Origin: Lineus longissimus
Lineage: Eukaryota; Nemertea; Pilidiophora; Heteronemertea; Lineidae
Reading direction: 5' to 3'
Assembly (NCBI RefSeq): GCF_910592395.1
Contig: NC_088309.1
Location: 3,846,501-3,910,500, forward strand
DNA: 64,000 bases
Positions 47,537-58,871 of this stretch are shown piece after piece. The position numbers and the translations under genes are program-made. The notes beneath the pieces were generated by a model. That model did not search any database and was not told the origin of the DNA. It saw only the letters and a list, made by a program, of their open reading frames with translations. Numbering within the stretch: the first letter of the stretch is position 1; every line of letters starts with the position of its first letter.

Positions 47537-50500
47537 ATGTTGGAAAAGACAGGAAACAGATTGCTCAAGAGAAGACTCTGTGATGATGAGGGTGAGCGTG
47601 TCGGGAGAGAGATTATAGCGCGTTCGAGGGACATGTGCCAATGTGGCTGTCAGTGCGACGAATGCATCGGACTCGACCTGGCTGCGACACACAATGCAAA
47701 CGATTGTGGTATCGCTGGGACAGCTGAGGAACCACTACGTCACTCGGACCACGCTAACACTGTCGCTTGCAAATGCCAGGGTTGTGCCTCGTGCACTGCA
47801 GACATGATGTCTCTGCCGACTGACCCAGGAGGTAGACTGGGCGACATTCACCCACCAGCAACACATGATCAACAGGCTTGTGTATGCTTTGGGGAGGGGT
47901 GTCTCGAGTGCCAACACATTTCCCGGGCAGACGCAACCGCGGTAAATGACCGTTGCAACAAGAATGGCGAGAGCCTGATATCTCTCGTCATCTCTCGATT
48001 AGACTCATTGGAAGTGGTGGATGATATGACAGATGACAGTCTTGGGACTGCAAAGTCGTATAGCCTGCCACCAGGGAACTACTGCACATTAGAGAACCAA
48101 CGGCCTCAAATACGCCTCGCCGAAGAGGAGACAGACGGAGGAAAGAAAATGGATGCAGATAGCTCAGATAACGACGAGGATACGACTCATCATCATTTGA
48201 ATGTTGAAGACATACGGATGTCCCCTCGTGGTGCCGAATGCAGTGCCGGTGCAGCTACCGCGAGATCACACGTTGCTGTCTTCTGTACTTTCGGTATTAT
48301 GTTCCTCATTGTTGGGATTATGTCAAGTTTCGGTGTTTTCTATGTGGAGTTATTGGAATATTTCGATGACAGTCGAAGTAGTACAAGTCTCATTGGATCT
48401 ATCAATTGTGGAGCGTGCCATGCAGCAGGTGGGTAAGGCAGGTAACACCAGGCCAACACTCTTCAATAGTCAGGAGGACAGGTGTTGCCCGGCCTGTATT
48501 GATATAAAAACAAAACAATTTCAAAATTTGAGATTTTGAAATGTTTCCGAATTTTTTTATGTATTCTTTGTTATTTGATTTTGATAGGCTATACTTGAAG
48601 ATGATTCATTCTCATCTTACCACAGAAAATCTTCTGTTTATCTTTAGGCAAACCCCTTGCCCTGATCTTTCATACCCCGGTATTATTTTTTTCCATGCCT
48701 GTATCCAGAAAGGGAGATTGGCATAGGCAAGTAGGCCTATTAGGTGGGCAGATTAAGTGCATTAAGTAGCTGGTAATAGGAGTGTCAGTAAATCGGCACT
48801 ATATTCAAGCCTGTGCAAATAGGCCGGCATATTTTTATCATGAAGTCAACCAAACCAAGTTGACATTACTCATCAGTCAAGTTGGAAGTTTGGTTGTCAG
48901 AGTCTCCTGTCAACTTTCGAGGTTTACCATGTTTACTATCTCGAGACAAGTTCAAGGGTGTACTCAACAAAGTCAGGGGTGTACTTAACATGGCATACGT
49001 TTGGTAGGCAAGATAAAGTTACACAATGCCGCCAATAGAGGTCTCTCCCATCTCAAACATCAAAACTATTCACGCTTGTACAATGAATATATTTAGTGCT
49101 GAATCTAACATGACCCAGTGCCCTTACTGTGCATATTCCTCACCCGAAAATGGCCAATTAAACCCATCTTCTCCTGCTATTGTCCCCCTTTAAGAGACTT
49201 CACTAGAATCGGGGTACTCAATGCTTTTTCTAAAACTATACATAATTTCAGGAAATTCATGCAGCAGTGGACCCTATCAGTCATGCCTTGTGATAGATAA
49301 ATTTCAAGAACTTTGTGCTTTGTATCATCTTGGTCCAATTAGCAAATCCATTGTTTGAACTAATTTACACACCAGCTATACTAGAAATGTTAGGCAGCCT
49401 TCGACTTATAGTCGATAGGCCTACTGGAAATTACTTTTTTCCGAGCAGGCTGAACGTGGCAGTCCCCGTGTAGGCTATAGGACATTCTGGTATAGGTCCA
49501 TACGGACTGCGCCAATGCGGACGGAATATATCCCAGATGTGCGGGCCCATTTACGAATGTTGCAATTTGTCAAAAATCTGATTGATAATATTTACGAGCA
49601 CTAGAACAAAAGGATTCGTTTGACATCATCAGCATCAGCAATCCCCCCCCAAAAAAAATATCCGTATGGGCGCCATCTATATATGGAAGAGGGTAGATAT
49701 CCGGATTGGCTGGCACAATCGACCTTACCGTTCCAAAAAGTTATAATTTTTGTTCATTTCAGCTCCCTTGGTTGGATTGATTGAAGCCAGGATAGGGATA
49801 CGGAAGACAGTGGTCGTTGGTGGTCTCCTCTCTGCTATAGGTCTAATTGGAAGTAGCTTTGTGTTCTCCATGCCCTACCTCTACTTTACGTATGGAATCA
49901 TTAGCGGTATGTATCCCCATCGATATCAACAGACAAAGCAACCACAAGGCCAGGAAAAGACGTCGAAATGAAATTTTCCTTGGCAATCATGGCCAATTTA
50001 TACTGTACCTATCGGATGCACATTAGCATCATAATATCATCCTGAGGAAATCAGGGGTTAATGTTCAAAATAGACGTGGGGAAAAGGGATGAAATATAAT
50101 ACATGGAGTGAAAAATGTATGGGGACGGAATAAGTACACGGTGCGTTTTAAGGTGCTAGTAATTCGACTAAATTTGTACAAGTGTAATAATACTAAAACC
50201 TAACAGTATATATAAAGCTAAAGGCGATAATGTGATCGGAACCTCTAGTATGCAGTTTTGAGATGAATACTCATTCCGTCCGTGTGTTATGGCATGATTC
50301 ACTTGGTGACCCTAAACCGTCCAGCTTCCCCCGCTTTGTATGTGCTTGTCCATTCGCTTTTCACTCGTAGTTCAATATCCTTTGACTATTCCGAATAATT
50401 CTCAGTTTTGCCAATTCGTAGTTTTGCCTGTGTCATCAGAGATTTCCAAACACTGACGACTTGTTTTCTCCTCTGCAGGAACTGGTTTCGCCATTGCCTT

Positions 50501-51641
50501 CACAGCCAGCATCGGGGTGCTGGCATCTCACTTCGACTCCCAGCGACGTCTCGACATTGCCGTGGGAATTTCAACATCAGGGATGGGATTTGGGGTCCTT
50601 GCATTCCCACCTTTTATAAGGTTCGTGATTGACGCCTACGGATGGCGAGGAGCCGTTTTAGTATGTGGTGGCCTGGCCCTAAACGTTTGTGTCTTTGCTG
50701 CTCTGAGTGGGCCACCAATAGAGAAAAACGAGCTAATTCGGACGCTTTCTGTAGGAAGTGTTGCATATCTCAGGACTGACAAAGATGTGCTGCGCAGTGA
50801 TATCGTATCGATGTCTATGACGAGTGTATACATAATGAAAGACACAGATCTCCACAAAGGGGCACTTACAGCTGGCGACACAGAAACACACAGAAGTGCT
50901 CCGTATAAGACCAAAGATGTTAAAACGAACTCGAATACAAATGGGACGGCGTATAAGCCCATGGATTCATCGAGGAAAATCGCCTTGAAGAGATTACCTT
51001 GTTTGTCTGTGATAGGAAATCGCGTGTTTCTCATTCTCTTACTCTCGGAGATACTAAGCAATATGACAATGAGCACGGTGTTGACAACACTGCCGGACTT
51101 TGCCCACTGTAACGGCCACAGTCTTTTCCGCGCAAGTCTGCTGTTGTCTATCTACGGCACGACAGCCACCCTCGGCCGCCTCTATCTCTCCCTCTTCTCA
51201 GCAGCTATACGGAAGTTTAAAAGCCACAAAAGGGTCACCATCGCAGCTACCAGTTTCATCACCATGATAGCCGTCCTCTGTATGGGATTCACCGGCGAGA
51301 AATACTACCTCATCGGCATTTGGGTGGGTTTGTTTGGAATCGCCACCGGTGCGAAGGGGACTTTTGTGTCATGTTTCGTTATCAAGTTAGTGGGGGCAAG
51401 GAACACCATCACCGCGATGGGGCTTGTGGGTTTATCTTGCGGTATTGGCCAATTCGGAGGACCACCAGTGGCAGGTGTGCTTTTCTCTATGACTGGCTGG
51501 TACCCGGCGGTGTATTGTTTTGGAGCTGTTACCAGTCTTCTTGCAGTATTATGTGTTGTGGTGATCATCATCATGCATATCCAAGACCGAAGGTGCAGGC
51601 AACGATTACGAGATAATGATCCAACTCAATTCGACAATTGA
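47537..51641 (+). CDS. Monocarboxylate-transporter-like (SLC16 family, MFS) protein with Cys-rich N-terminus, 732 aa
   Basis: Exons are 47537-48428, 49763-49906 and 50479-51641, phases 1 and 1, 2199 nt. An in-frame TAA lies just upstream of the ATG, fixing the start. TM1 (about 244-263) is followed by SSFGVFYVELLEYFDDSRSS, and exon 2 supplies LIEARIGIRKTVVVGGLLSA, both typical of SLC16 carriers. The family motif after TM4 appears as HFDSQRRLDIAVGISTSG. The usual long loop between TM6 and TM7 is present, and the tail is short. Such proteins move lactate, pyruvate or other monocarboxylates, some with protons; the substrate here is unknown, and the family's DG-x-GW motif before TM1 is not kept. 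The 240-residue cytoplasmic N-terminus is unusually long and has three clusters of cysteine: C34-C43, C78-C86 and C115-C125. Confidence 0.9.
48429..49762. other. Intron 1 of the transporter gene
   Basis: No additional exon or defined transposon seen. AT-rich with scattered TAGGCCTA words. Confidence 0.5.
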
Positions 51642-51779
51642 CTATTATCTTGAATTTTCTTGATATGCTTTATGTAGTTATTGATATTTTGCTGTTGTAA
51701 TGGCATTGTTAAAGATTCCACCCCATTCCCGTAATTAATCGAGTACATATTTAGTTCTTCTGTCTAGGACACAAACGGC

Positions 51780-51785
51780 AATAAA
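51780..51785 (+). terminator. Polyadenylation signal of the transporter gene
   Basis: AATAAA about 140 bp past the TGA. The convergent nucleoredoxin gene ends at 52533, so the two 3' ends lie within about 750 bp. Confidence 0.7.
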
Positions 51786-52532
51786 ATTATAGTCTTATCA
51801 TCCGTCATCTTCTATATATGGATATTTTGTATGTTCGATGAATACAATGGTATACAGTGAAGCGCAGGCCATTGCTGTTCTTATTTATTCGGTATCGGTA
51901 TTATGTGCATTTACCTTTGAAAAATAAGCGTACCAGACAAGCCGCTGAAAAATTTCCAATGAGAATTGACAATGAAATATGCATGAATATAAGATGTTTT
52001 TTAATTTGCACAATTAGTGTCTGGCATTAGTGTCTGGGTCAGCCCTATCCAAGCGGCAGTTCCCGAGAATCAATGATAATGTAATGAATAATGATACAAA
52101 ATAGTATTTTATGTATACACATTTGGAACACGCGAGGTCCTTATAAATCTACAAGGTGATTAATGACGAGATGAAAGCGCATCGTGAACGTGCAGTTTGC
52201 CTCGTTTCATGAATGCTGCAATTCAATCAGATTCATGTACAGTAGTGCTTCGTTCTCTGTTTTTTATCACAATGTTTTGGCAAAATAATTGTCTGGTTTG
52301 CTTACAGTGCACCGGCTAACAGTGACAGATAACTAACTACATATTCGAGAGTCTGAGAGTCTGTGGAGTACGATTGTCAAAGGAATCGTGGCGTTTTTTA
52401 CGGAATCATTTTCCTCCACAGACACTATTGAAAGACGAACATCAGTGCTAAAAAGGATCAGTTTATAACAACATTCTTGTTTCCTAATGATTTCTAGATT
52501 TGAACTTGCAATGTTTAATTCGTAAGGATATT

Positions 52533-55500
52533 TCACTTCTTCGCCAAGTAGTCCTTTACAAATTGTCCGACTCCTTCCTTGGTTAGTTGACTCTTCTTAG
52601 CACGGGTGTATTTCTTGGTTTGAACATCACATATCATTAGGAATGGAAGTTCCTCTTCGTCAGTGTCAATACCAAGGTACTTGGTCAGCCGCTCGCCTAT
52701 ACCATCATCGTCGGTAGCCTAGAAGGGGTATCGTAAAGGTAAATTACAGTAATAAAAGAAGAGTTTTAAGAGGAATGAAGAATGAGGAAGAGAAGACTAT
52801 TTTTGTGGCACTTTCAGAGGCTACGTACTTTTTATAATCAACCCTTTATAAATTAGGGTACTTGAACATACACTCCTACAGCAGTGGCTATACATTCGAA
52901 CGCAAGTCTTTCCCGCGTCAAATTAAAGTTGATACTGATTTATCCACTGTTTAAAACACTGTTTAAACACTGTTTAAATCACTACGTAGATGACGTACGC
53001 AGTACTGCGTATACATGTAGGTACAATGTAGTGTATACTGTAATGTTATAAGACTATACTTTAATAGTGTAAAAACTTCCAACCAACTTACGACTGAAAA
53101 GAAGAACAGCATTTCAGGATCTGATTTATGATAATCTTTGGCGACTTCTTCCAACAGATCCACAGCAGTTGCTGCCTCTGACTGTTTCTCTGTAAAAGGA
53201 AAAGAGAAAACTGAAAATGTCTCTATCCTAAAACATACTACCAAGAGCACTTTTAAGTACATGTAACGTTTCATTTATCTGTATAGGGTAATAGATTGCT
53301 CTTGGTAGTCCATTAAAGATCTGATTACCAGCACCTGTATAGTCACTGTCCGTATTGGAATTGGATATCGCACCAAACACGGCGAGGGTGGAGTCAAACT
53401 CCATGAAGGCGAAAACTGAGGCGGACAAGAAAGCCCGGAGACTAGGCCTACGGGGTGGGTAGTATGCCCATTGCTAGTCTGGAATTTCTACTCACCGACA
53501 AAGAAGACACAGGATGGTTTTTCATTGAGAGAACTTGCTGATGACGTCACTAATTTATTCAAGGGTTTCGGAAGCCAAGGAAATTCCTAGAATGGTGGAG
53601 AGAAGAAGTAAAAATCGAAACCGCTGGATAACAAAACACTTTAACAATGGTATGGATCTCGGCGCGAGAAGAACTTGGTTGATACCTTGTCTGAGTCTGT
53701 CTTTGAGATCTTTTCGACAAATGGTGTGCGACAATTTTAGCGGCGAAATGTGATGTATTGAATCGCCAATGAATTCTAAAGATCAACTGACCTTCCCCTC
53801 CGGATCACCTGTCACGGCTCCGCGGCCATTCTTGGTGACTATTTCCCCTTTCTCGTCCAAGATGATCAGAGTTGGAATGCCTGATACAGAGACAAACATA
53901 TTTAGAATGAAGGTACAACGTACTGGTATGTTTTTACCGGGGTGGTGGAGGGGGGGGGGGGGTAGTTAAAATGACTATCTACATGTATTTATTCATCAGC
54001 AACTTGGTATAGCAATCTTCGCTTCTCCAGCCCAGCACATTTTGCAGGACCGAAGAAGCCAACATTAATGAGCCATGATTTTCTTTTGAAGCCATCATTT
54101 CTTTCAAAGTTCCGTGTTGTCACTTCATAACTGGATGACTGACTATATTTCATATGGTAACAACACTAGCCTAACATTGTAAATTCATAAATAATCTTGA
54201 GGAAACATCCTGAGGAAATCAGAGGAGAAAGCGCTCTTTTCTAGCCCTGCACGTGTAGTATATATGGTGACAGGGTAGTGAATGCACCATGATAATATAT
54301 TGCAGGAAGTGATATCACAAGTTTTTCAGTTGCGAACATTTGTTATTCAAAATAAAGTTGGTGATACACTTTCGCTGCATCTCACCTGTGACGCCATAAA
54401 GGCTGTTTAACTTTTTCTTCCTCTCGTCCCCGTATGGCAAGGCCAACCATGGCATGTCTTTGAAGTAATCAGTGAACTCTCCCTCGCTTCTGTCAGATGA
54501 AGCAAAAACAATCTCAAAGTTTTCCCGTGCCCTTTGAATGGCTTTGTAAGTTTCGATCAACTTTGGTGTAAAGGCCTGTGAGGGTGGGCACTGAAAGACA
54601 GGCGGTTAAATAAATGTTTCGTTCATATCTATGTGATTCATTATTGTTTTGTATATTGCCTATTGGGATGATTGATAATCCTAGGATGCGATTGAAACAC
54701 ATGGAAGCTGGCACGGTTTTCTGTTTATCGGACTCGTGTCAGGCCAAATTTGGACTCGCATATAATGGACGAATACCATATTGGACAGGTCTTCCAAGTC
54801 ACAAGTTAATCAGGTCTGTGGAGTGATGTGTATATAACGGACGAAAGACGAGTCAAGTCGAGTCCGATAATAATGCAAGGTTTATACGGTACTTTCAACA
54901 ATTTATCTCCGAACAAGACCTCACTTTCATTGTATATAGCAAGGTCATATCATTCCAGTCATGCCCAAGAGTTTTCTTAAAACCAAACGAAATTAGGCAA
55001 ACTTAGCCCTTTTTGAAACTGGTACACCCACCCTCAGAACTGGACCGGTGCTGATAAGAAAACCTACCCAGTGACCAGAAAAGAACACTCCAACATATTT
55101 ATTCTTAAGGGCGAAATCTGGATCATAGTTCGTGCCCTTGTTGTCGATTAGTTTCCCGTTTCCCATATAGATGATCTCTCCGAAAGGTTTTGGCTTCCAG
55201 GGGTACTCCGCCCCGCTAGGATCGTCGCTGACGATGGACCTGCCGTCCTTGGTGATGACTTCTCCCGAACAGCCGCAAAGGAGGACGACTGTAGGGATGC
55301 CGGTCACACCGTAAGTCTTGGATATCTTGTTCTGTATTAAACCAAGGAAAATCTTTCATTAAAGCTGAACTTGACATGATTTTCCGTAAAATGACGAAAA
55401 GGATTGATGGGATTTTTTTAAAATTGGATGAAATAAGTAAAATATGTTTTTGTATTGTTTGAATGAATGAGATTGTTTCAGACAATTTTGGGAAATAATC

Positions 55501-56419
55501 AGTTAAATTCCCACATCGCGCCTCATATTTTACAGCCTATCCCACCAGGCAGTTCTGTGCACTATAGTGTATTAATTCTTACTACCATTAGCATTAGAGA
55601 ATGATCTTTTGTGTTAATAACGCGCTTTGCGCACTCAAATGTATAGTTCTTTGTACCTTCCTATACACCATCGATCGTTGTTTTGATAACTAAAAGACTA
55701 TTATATATGTGTGTGTATATACATATATATAGTAATACCAGGTCACTGGAACGTGTAAGCCTAAAAGCTAATATTCAAAAATGTTGGTTTGAAAGCTTTT
55801 ATGTATGAAGTCGACCATGATTGCATTCATTTCGTTCCGTTATCAGCAATACGTTATTCCATTATGGTGAATTAATGCATATGTATATAATGTAGGAAGA
55901 AGCTGGACAGTCATCCCATGAGCAAGTTGATCCTACATGTATACTACCGTGAAGCCACACGACAAGCGCTGGAAGATGAACTCGACTCACCTTCGTTTCC
56001 CGGTCTGCGTATGGAAGGGCCAACCATGGCATGTCTTTATAGTAATCATCAAACTCCGCCTGGCTCCTGTCCGAACTGATGAACACCACTTCCAATTCCT
56101 TGTCCGGGTGATTGGTCTTGAACCTCCGAAACCAATCGATGAACTGTGGAGTAAAAGTTCTGCTTGGCGGGCACCAATGTCCAGAAAAGAACAAGGCTAC
56201 CACTTTTCCTTCGCCGCAGAAGGAAGCCACTTCCATTGTCCCTTCCTTACCCTGTACCTTATCCCCGAGAAGTTCGCAGATTCTTGTCGTACCTAACATG
56301 ATTTCGGCCTCTTTTCCTACGGCTTGGGCGAGGGGACAGCCACCACTGGAGCTGGCAGCTGGACAGAGGGCCGCCTCTGCAGGGATGAAATTTATCATTG
56401 CACACCACCCTATCGACAT
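52533..56419 (-). CDS. NXN: Nucleoredoxin, thioredoxin-fold protein, 453 aa
   Basis: Exons are 56419-55991, 55331-55068, 54590-54386, 53880-53792, 53586-53496, 53189-53092 and 52718-52533; phases agree and give 1362 nt. It has the three-part nucleoredoxin layout. Domain 1 (about 45-195) has FFSGHWCPPS, FISSDRSQAEF and MPWLALPYAD. Domain 2 (about 215-345) has FFSGHWCPPS, FASSDRSEGEF and MPWLALPYGD, then GIPTLIILDEKGEIVTKNGR and EFPWLPKPL. A C-terminal thioredoxin-like domain without a CxxC follows. Length is close to human NXN (435 aa), a cytosolic/nuclear redox protein that binds Dishevelled and restrains Wnt signalling. Both active sites read C-P-P-S (C83 and C232), so the second, resolving Cys is Ser in each. 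A CPPC-type oxidoreductase cycle is therefore unlikely unless another Cys substitutes. Confidence 0.94.
53949..53964. repeat. Poly-G run in a nucleoredoxin intron
   Basis: An uninterrupted G run preceded by GGTGGTGGA, just upstream (on the minus strand) of the exon encoding GIPTLIILDE. Poly-C/poly-G runs of this size recur at about 5642, 18001, 28478 and 28509. Confidence 0.7.
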
Positions 56420-58871
56420 TTTGGCTTTTTTATAGTTCCTTTTGGCGATCGAGGTTCCAGTAATAGGCCCTACTCGGTGTTACCTACACTGGACCTACAC
56501 GGAAAGCATGGCTTCCTACGCAATACCCGTCCTAAGCATTCTTTATATCCAATATTCTTTATCGATCAATGTGTTCACTGCTAACCTACATATCATATGT
56601 ACACATTACTACCATGTTCTTGATTGAATAGCGTCATTCCTGCTAATAGCAACGCGCCATGACAGTCACGTGGTCAGTCCAGTTAGCCATGACAAATCAA
56701 CTTGGCGCCAACTTTACTGGTAAATTTAGTTACAAGATATTTTATATCGGTTTCCGGATGCTTTGGTGGAAAATAGCCCAGTTCAACTGGTCATAGGCTT
56801 CTTCTTTATACCATGAAGTTGACAAGCTCAACCTGATAGTAGGTTTATTGGAATGTGGCACAGCATATCAAGCCGGGATATCGAGGGAAATGAAGAGGAA
56901 AAAAACAAGTGAATGATGGTTGTAAATTTTGACGCACGTACTTTTGATACTTTATTCGTGATACTATATGCAGCATACTGCTAAACCGTGAAATAGGCTA
57001 TAGGTCGCCTGGGCGCATTGTGAAACTGATTGTTGTTGTATTCTTCGTTTTCGCAAGCTGTCTTGTCCATAATTTCGGACAATGAGTCAAATAGCCTTCG
57101 TGAAATAAGAGAAAACAAGTTGAATGTACACTGAACATGTTTATTCCTCACAGTCAATACAAAATGTGGGGATGAACATAATAACATCTACTAAACTTGC
57201 TGAAGAATACTGCTTGACATGCTCTTGTAAATAAGAGTACAGACTAAGCTTGAAACTCTTAACACGAGAGTTTTAAAGAGCATCTATGAGTTGAGTCGGA
57301 AACTACGACTTTCAATTGGTTTTGGCCGGTGACAAGAACCTTTCACGACACACTGGTATCCGAGTTGCCAACACGTACAGTACACGACAGTCAAAAACGG
57401 CAAAATACAGAACAAACTGGGCAAAGTAACGTCGTATAGAACTAAAGTTCATATATTTCAGGCTATACAGCAAATCTGATTTGAGACTCCGTTACTCAAC
57501 CAACTTTATCGTAATCTAAGCTGACACGGTTTGATATTATAAAAATGCTAGTTTTTCAAAATTCAACACCAAATTATAAAAAGTATGAACATTTACATTA
57601 ATGAAGCAGAGATAATGTGACAATACCTCAATGAAGCAGTTTGATTACGGTAGGTTACACGGGACAGAATCAAACACGACCAGAAGAGACTAGACCAGGT
57701 CACATTGGAGCGCGTTTACACGGCAGACCGATCTAGTATAGAGACCAAGTCCACATCGATCTACATGTAGATCAGTTTGGTCCATTACTTGTTCAATGTA
57801 CAACAATGCCATGACACAATGCCATTACAATGTTCGGTGAAAGCAGTACAAAAAGTCTGTTTTACAAGATATTTTGCCCTGGTTAGCTAAATAATCTTTG
57901 TTATTTACGAGAAGCCAAGTCATATTATAAAAACTCATGATAAAGCACCGTTGATTAAGAATAATCATTACATATTTTTGCTAAAGAAAGAGGTAATCTT
58001 GTTAGTTCAGCAGGCATACCTATTACAGCCACCAATTACCATCTCTGAGTTTTTGTTTTATTACCTAATTCCAACAATAAGGCAGCTGGTGATGACATTT
58101 TGTTCGACGTACACTTAATGAAAAGTCCTTCAATTCTGACCAAGTACGACTTAGCATGAGTTGTGACACCGTCTGAATCATGTACAGCCTTGTTAGCTTC
58201 CGGTATATGAAGGTAGTGAATGAATAAGATCACAAAGAACTCATGCATCTTTGAACGATCAAGACAAGTATCTCTTTGGTGGAAGTTTCGATGTTTCGAT
58301 GATGTTGAATACTTTGGCTGCCCCTGATATACATATAGTATACATGTAGTACGTCAGCATATTTCGCCACAAATAAATAAAGAATATAATCATGTATGTA
58401 TACTGGAAACAGTGAGTCATAACAGGCATTTTCCAAGGAGACCAAATGATATTACATATAAACACTTTCAACATTTAAACATGGAATTGTTTTAGGAATA
58501 TAGATACAGTAACCGACACTGCTTTTGATTGTTCGTCTGTTCATTCTGAACTAAATGCTTTCATATGTAGACCTTACATAAAACAACCAAAATTTTTCTA
58601 GTACGTTTGTGATCATTTCAACCATTCAGCTGTGACATCATGGAATGAGGTGAACCGAAAATCCAAGTTTTGAATTCTCCTCAAGTAAAATCCAACCACA
58701 GCAGCAGTCAAGATATCCAATGGTCTGTTAAACCTTTATCGTCATCTCTTTTTAAAAGTCCATCATTTCCGCGTCCAGTCGTCCGTCCCATTTTTGGCAT
58801 TTCATCCTATAGCAGAGATTTTAGTGAAACCTTGGATTTATCGTCTGCGATTACAGCAGAATACTCGCGCT
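56420..58871. other. Region between nucleoredoxin and dihydropyrimidinase
   Basis: It holds the nucleoredoxin promoter at the left and the 3' UTR of the dihydropyrimidinase gene at the right. A minus-strand AATAAA at about 58056 is a candidate polyadenylation signal, some 810 bp past the stop. No separate gene is supported. Confidence 0.5.

Noticed and set aside
50636-51076. Minus-strand 146-aa ORF over the transporter
   Set aside because: Overlaps the large third exon of the transporter, whose membrane segments and family motif are clear; shadow frame.
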